A stretch of DNA of 22,861 nucleotides from Conidiobolus incongruus B7586. Taxonomy: Eukaryota > Entomophthoromycota > Entomophthoromycetes > Entomophthorales > Conidiobolaceae. Every line of letters begins with the position of its first letter. Within the stretch, counting starts at the first letter, position 1. The stretch spans positions 1 through 22,861 of the forward strand of contig JNEM01010102.1 of the NCBI GenBank assembly GCA_000697335.1. Direction: 5' to 3'. Of the stretch, positions 19,642-22,861 are shown one piece after another. The translations under genes and the position numbers were made by a program. The notes beneath the pieces were generated by a model. The model ran no database searches. It was not told the DNA's origin and saw only the letters and a list, made by a program, of their open reading frames with translations.

Positions 19642-21780
19642 TTACTGATCAAGCTTAACTTCATTTAATTGTTCAGTGACTTGTTGAACACTTTCACCTT
19701 CAGCACCAGCCTTAGCAGCTTCCTTATGAGCTTGCTTTTTCAATTTCTTTTCAAGCTTCTTTCTTTCTTTTTCGGCAGCTTTCTTAGCATTGGCATTGGG
19801 ATTGGCAGCTGGAGCAGCCTTTTCGGTTTTCTTTTCAGCCTTCTTTTCGTCAGCTTTGGATGCCATGTTTTTAGCCTTACCATCGGGAATAGCAATTAAT
19901 CTGGCGGGAGTAGTGTCATTAGCAACAGAGTCAACAATATAGTAGCCCTTTCTCTCTAATTGGATGATGTCACCAACTTTCAATTTGGCGACATTATGAT
20001 CGGCAACAGCTTCAACCTTGAATTCAGTGACAGGAGTAACGTAATCAGCTACATTGTCTTCTTCTTCCAATTTCTTCTTAGTGATAAGGTAATCGTAGTC
20101 TAAAAGTTCGACGGGGGTTAACTGTTGATCATTTGATAGCCAAGTCAACTTCTTTTTGGTCTTTTTGAAGTCTCCTTCCAAGTGAAGCTTCATGGTGATT
20201 TCAGTTTCGGAAACTTGTTCAACAATAGCATTGCCCCAATCCATTAATGTAATTTCTTCGCCGACAGTCAAGTCTTTAGCGTCTTCGTGGGCAAGGAGAA
20301 TATGAGAAGAATAATATGTGATCTTGTTGCCTAATTCCAAATTCTTCTTATGAATAGGAACTTCTTTGGTTTCTGGAGCAGAGGGTCCATCAACAATCTT
20401 AACACTGGTTCTATATAGAGAACATATATTAACAAAGCAATTTTGAATAAACATAATTAAATTTTTACAATTTCTCTTTGTCTAAAGCAACATAACGAGG
20501 GGAAGTGGGATCAATGATCTTCTTGTTGAGTGCCCAAATCTTATCCCATTCCAATAAGAGGTTGTTTTGGGAGGCACCTTGCATTAACATGTATTGTTTC
20601 AAACCTTCAATGGTCATACCTCTGCGACGGATACCTAATATAATTGGTTAATTTAAATTGAACCTTAATGAAGTATTGTAAAATACCTCTAACTGTGGGG
20701 AATCTAGGATCATCCCATCCAGAAACGAGTTTTTCATCAACAAACCATTGTAATTTACGCTTGGAGAGTAAAGTGTAAATGAAGTTAACACGGCTATTTA
20801 AATTGATTAAAAATACAGTATAGAAAAATGTGACACAAGATATACCTGAAATCCCAAACGTGGACCTTTCTCAAATTCAAAGCATCAATAACCCAGTGAT
20901 ATTGAGGGTTACGATCACGGTATTCAATGGTTCTAAGAGCATGGGTAACACCTTCGAGAGAATCAACAATGGGGCAAGCAAAGTCATAAGTGGGATAGAT
21001 CTTCCACTTGTCACCAGTAATGTGATGAGGAGTGACATTACAGCGGTAGAAAACGGGATCACGCATAGCCTTGTTCTTATCATCAACGCTAATTTTACCT
21101 CTCAAGCAGCAAGTTAAACCCTAAAATCGAATTTCATGAATATCAAGAGAAAACTAGTATTCATTAAATATATTGTTCTTACAAATTCAGTTCCTTGTCT
21201 CATTTCTTCGAATCTCCTCAAGTTTTCTTCAACTGATAAATCACGGTTTTTAGAAGCAATTCCCTTCATTCTTTGATCTCTCATGGTTTCCTTATCAGTA
21301 TCATCGACATAACCTTTACCGGATTTAATTAACTCGATAGCCAAGTCGTAGATTTGATCGAAATAGTCAGAGGTATAAGATATAATATCTCCTTTAATGC
21401 CTAAAAGGGCCAAATCTTCTTTGATGGATTCTTCAAATTCGGACTAAAAATATATAAATATTGATTATGAGAAATGAATAACTTTTTTAAAAAATATCTA
21501 CTTTTTCTTTGCTGGGATTGGTATCGTCAAAACGAATAATTAACTTTCCATTAAAAGTTTGGGCGAAATACTGGTTCAAAAGAGCAGCTTTAGCATGTCC
21601 AATATGCAAGTAACCACTAGGTTCGGGCGGGAAACGAGTGACCACATTTCCATCGGCAGCTCCAGGTAAATCAATATCAAATTTACCTTGATCTTTCTAC
21701 ATATTATAAAAAATTAATACTTAATAAACAGCTATCTTTGAGTTAATATTGATTACGGGTCTATTGTCAGCAGAGCTCAT
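19642..21780 (-). CDS. GUS1: Cytosolic glutamyl-tRNA synthetase, without GST-like domain, 7 exons
   Basis: Charges cytosolic tRNA-Glu. Exons are 21780-21757, 21696-21502, 21443-21183, 21120-20846, 20793-20687, 20634-20469 and 20410-19642; introns of 52-62 bp fit in phase, giving 598 residues. Class I motifs are [20 protein letters not shown] (HIGH at 39-42) and [11 protein letters not shown] (LSKRK at 261-265, the KMSKS equivalent). [40 protein letters not shown] and [19 protein letters not shown] mark the eukaryotic/archaeal GluRS branch rather than GlnRS. Two beta-barrel anticodon domains follow residue 344. Yeast Gus1 is about 708 residues because a GST-like, Arc1-binding domain precedes the HIGH motif; here the catalytic core begins almost at the start codon. 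Instead residues about 520-598 form a Lys/Ala/Glu-rich tail with a basic helix ([19 protein letters not shown]). The ATG at 21780 is the first in frame. Confidence 0.96.
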
Positions 21781-22861
21781 TTTACTATATAACCAATAAA
21801 ATATTTAGTAAATATTAATAAATAATTATGATAATCAATTACTCACTCTAATTTTGGATTTAATAAATTAACAAAATTTAGCAATATAAAATCTCTAATT
21901 TGACGTCAAATGGAATTTAAACAAATACTGAAAGTATTAATGGGCGAATTTATGGGATATTTATACCGACTAAATGCAGTTCAGTTTGCTCAAAAAGTGG
22001 GGTAATCGGGTCTTTTCTATAAACTGCAAGCATATGATCGAATTACTTTAATTAATTCATACATTGTATGTTATTATTTTTCAATTTTATGTATACTCAA
22101 GTAAAAACTATTTCTTAAATACATATAATATACAATTCCTGATAAGTATTTAATTACAATTCAATAAAAAAATATATGATGAAATTAACAAAAATATTAA
22201 ACTAAAACATTTATATGATAAATTTCCAAAAATTGTATTTTTGAATTCATCAATTTCATTCGGAATACATTGGATATTTTATTTTTAATAGTTGAAAGAC
22301 TAATCTATATCATTAATGTAAAATCTTCTTCTTCAAATATCAAATTTAGCATAAAATATTGATGAATTATTTAGTAATATTGGAGTAAATTGTCACGATA
22401 TAAGATAGTGTTTTATTCTGAGCTGGCTCACTGTAAATCAATATTGGAAATATAAACAATATACTATATTTCATATTTATCAATTAAATTAATGTCCATA
22501 AATTTAAAAAATTAGCTATTGCAACTTTGTAATATATTCACATATTCTGAATTAATTGATTCTTTTATTATCATAATCATTATTAATATCAGCTTTTTAA
22601 CATATTTTTACATTATAAATTACCAAAAGATTATATAAGAAATTAAATGAATATATGGAACATGTATTATGTTATCATAATACCTAATATTATAATAAAA
22701 AATAATATCAAGGCTTTCTTGCAAACATTAGCTAACCTATTTCAGGGTGACAGCATTGGTTTAAATGCTCAGTTCACAAATCATTAATTAGAATGACTCA
22801 TGAATAATCATTTTAGCGTAATCAGTTGACATATTAGTATTATAATTATAATCCATTCTCA
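21781..22861. other. AT-rich flank upstream of GluRS, possible gene start near the right edge
   Basis: Mostly AT-rich with no gene. The last 170 bp are less AT-rich. There a minus-strand ATG at 22856 opens 22 codons (MDYNYNTNMSTDYAKMIIHE...) before a stop at 22788. This might be the first exon of a gene or chance. The GluRS promoter should lie in the left part. Confidence 0.45.
22793..22801. promoter_or_regulatory. ATGACTCAT, perfect Gcn4/AP-1-type site
   Basis: ATGACTCAT is the optimal site for Gcn4/CPC1 bZIP factors, which in fungi induce amino-acid biosynthesis and some tRNA synthetase genes under starvation. It lies about 1 kb upstream of the GluRS start. That is farther than usual, and it overlaps a small unassigned frame. 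The match is exact; the function is inference. Confidence 0.3.

Noticed and set aside
20794-21105. Plus-strand and alternative minus-strand frames within the GluRS exon
   Set aside because: They are shadows of conserved GluRS coding sequence, which explains the region completely.

Overview
This window looks like nuclear DNA from an AT-rich, early-diverging fungus. Spacers are extremely AT-rich, while exons are clearly richer in GC. The standard genetic code fits throughout. I could reconstruct 31 introns with consistent reading phase in eight genes. All are GT-AG, and all but one are 47-62 bp; typical donors are GTAAAT, GTAATT and GTATTT. The fungal assignment rests on a Bot1/mS45 mitoribosomal protein, Spo7 and Vps74. 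Mitochondrial translation argues against anaerobic gut fungi. A lineage such as Entomophthoromycotina is possible, but that is a guess.

Layout. 1-661 (-): 5' part of a PH-domain gene that runs off the left edge. 3795-5747 (-): cytosolic aspartyl-tRNA synthetase, 7 exons. 5999-7089 (+): U11/U12-65K (RNPC3-type) protein of the minor spliceosome, with reading-frame inconsistencies. 7364-7833 (+): LSM3, 4 exons. 8566-8871 (-): BRI3-like small membrane protein. 10500-11578 (-): VPS28 of ESCRT-I, 7 exons, with a 14-nt microexon and a 31-bp intron. 12145-12742 (+): Mediator subunit MED10, 4 exons. 13021-14027 (-): mitoribosomal mS45, 3 exons. 16920-17965 (+): VPS74/GOLPH3, 3 exons. 18608-19452 (+): SPO7, 4 exons. 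19642-21780 (-): cytosolic glutamyl-tRNA synthetase, 7 exons, without the usual N-terminal GST-like domain.

The genes are mostly conserved housekeeping genes and do not form one pathway. Themes are tRNA charging (AspRS, GluRS), RNA splicing (65K next to LSM3), transcription (MED10), membrane traffic and lipid control (VPS28, VPS74, SPO7, BRI3) and mitochondrial translation (mS45). They are separated by AT-rich gene-poor stretches of up to about 3 kb in which I found no convincing gene, tRNA or transposon.

The most interesting signal is the minor-spliceosome protein gene. Its diagnostic core is clear, but its frame does not hold together in several places, it ends before the C-terminal RRM of animal homologues, and none of the 31 firm introns here looks U12-type. 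This could be a decaying minor spliceosome, a divergent short 65K, or local sequence errors.
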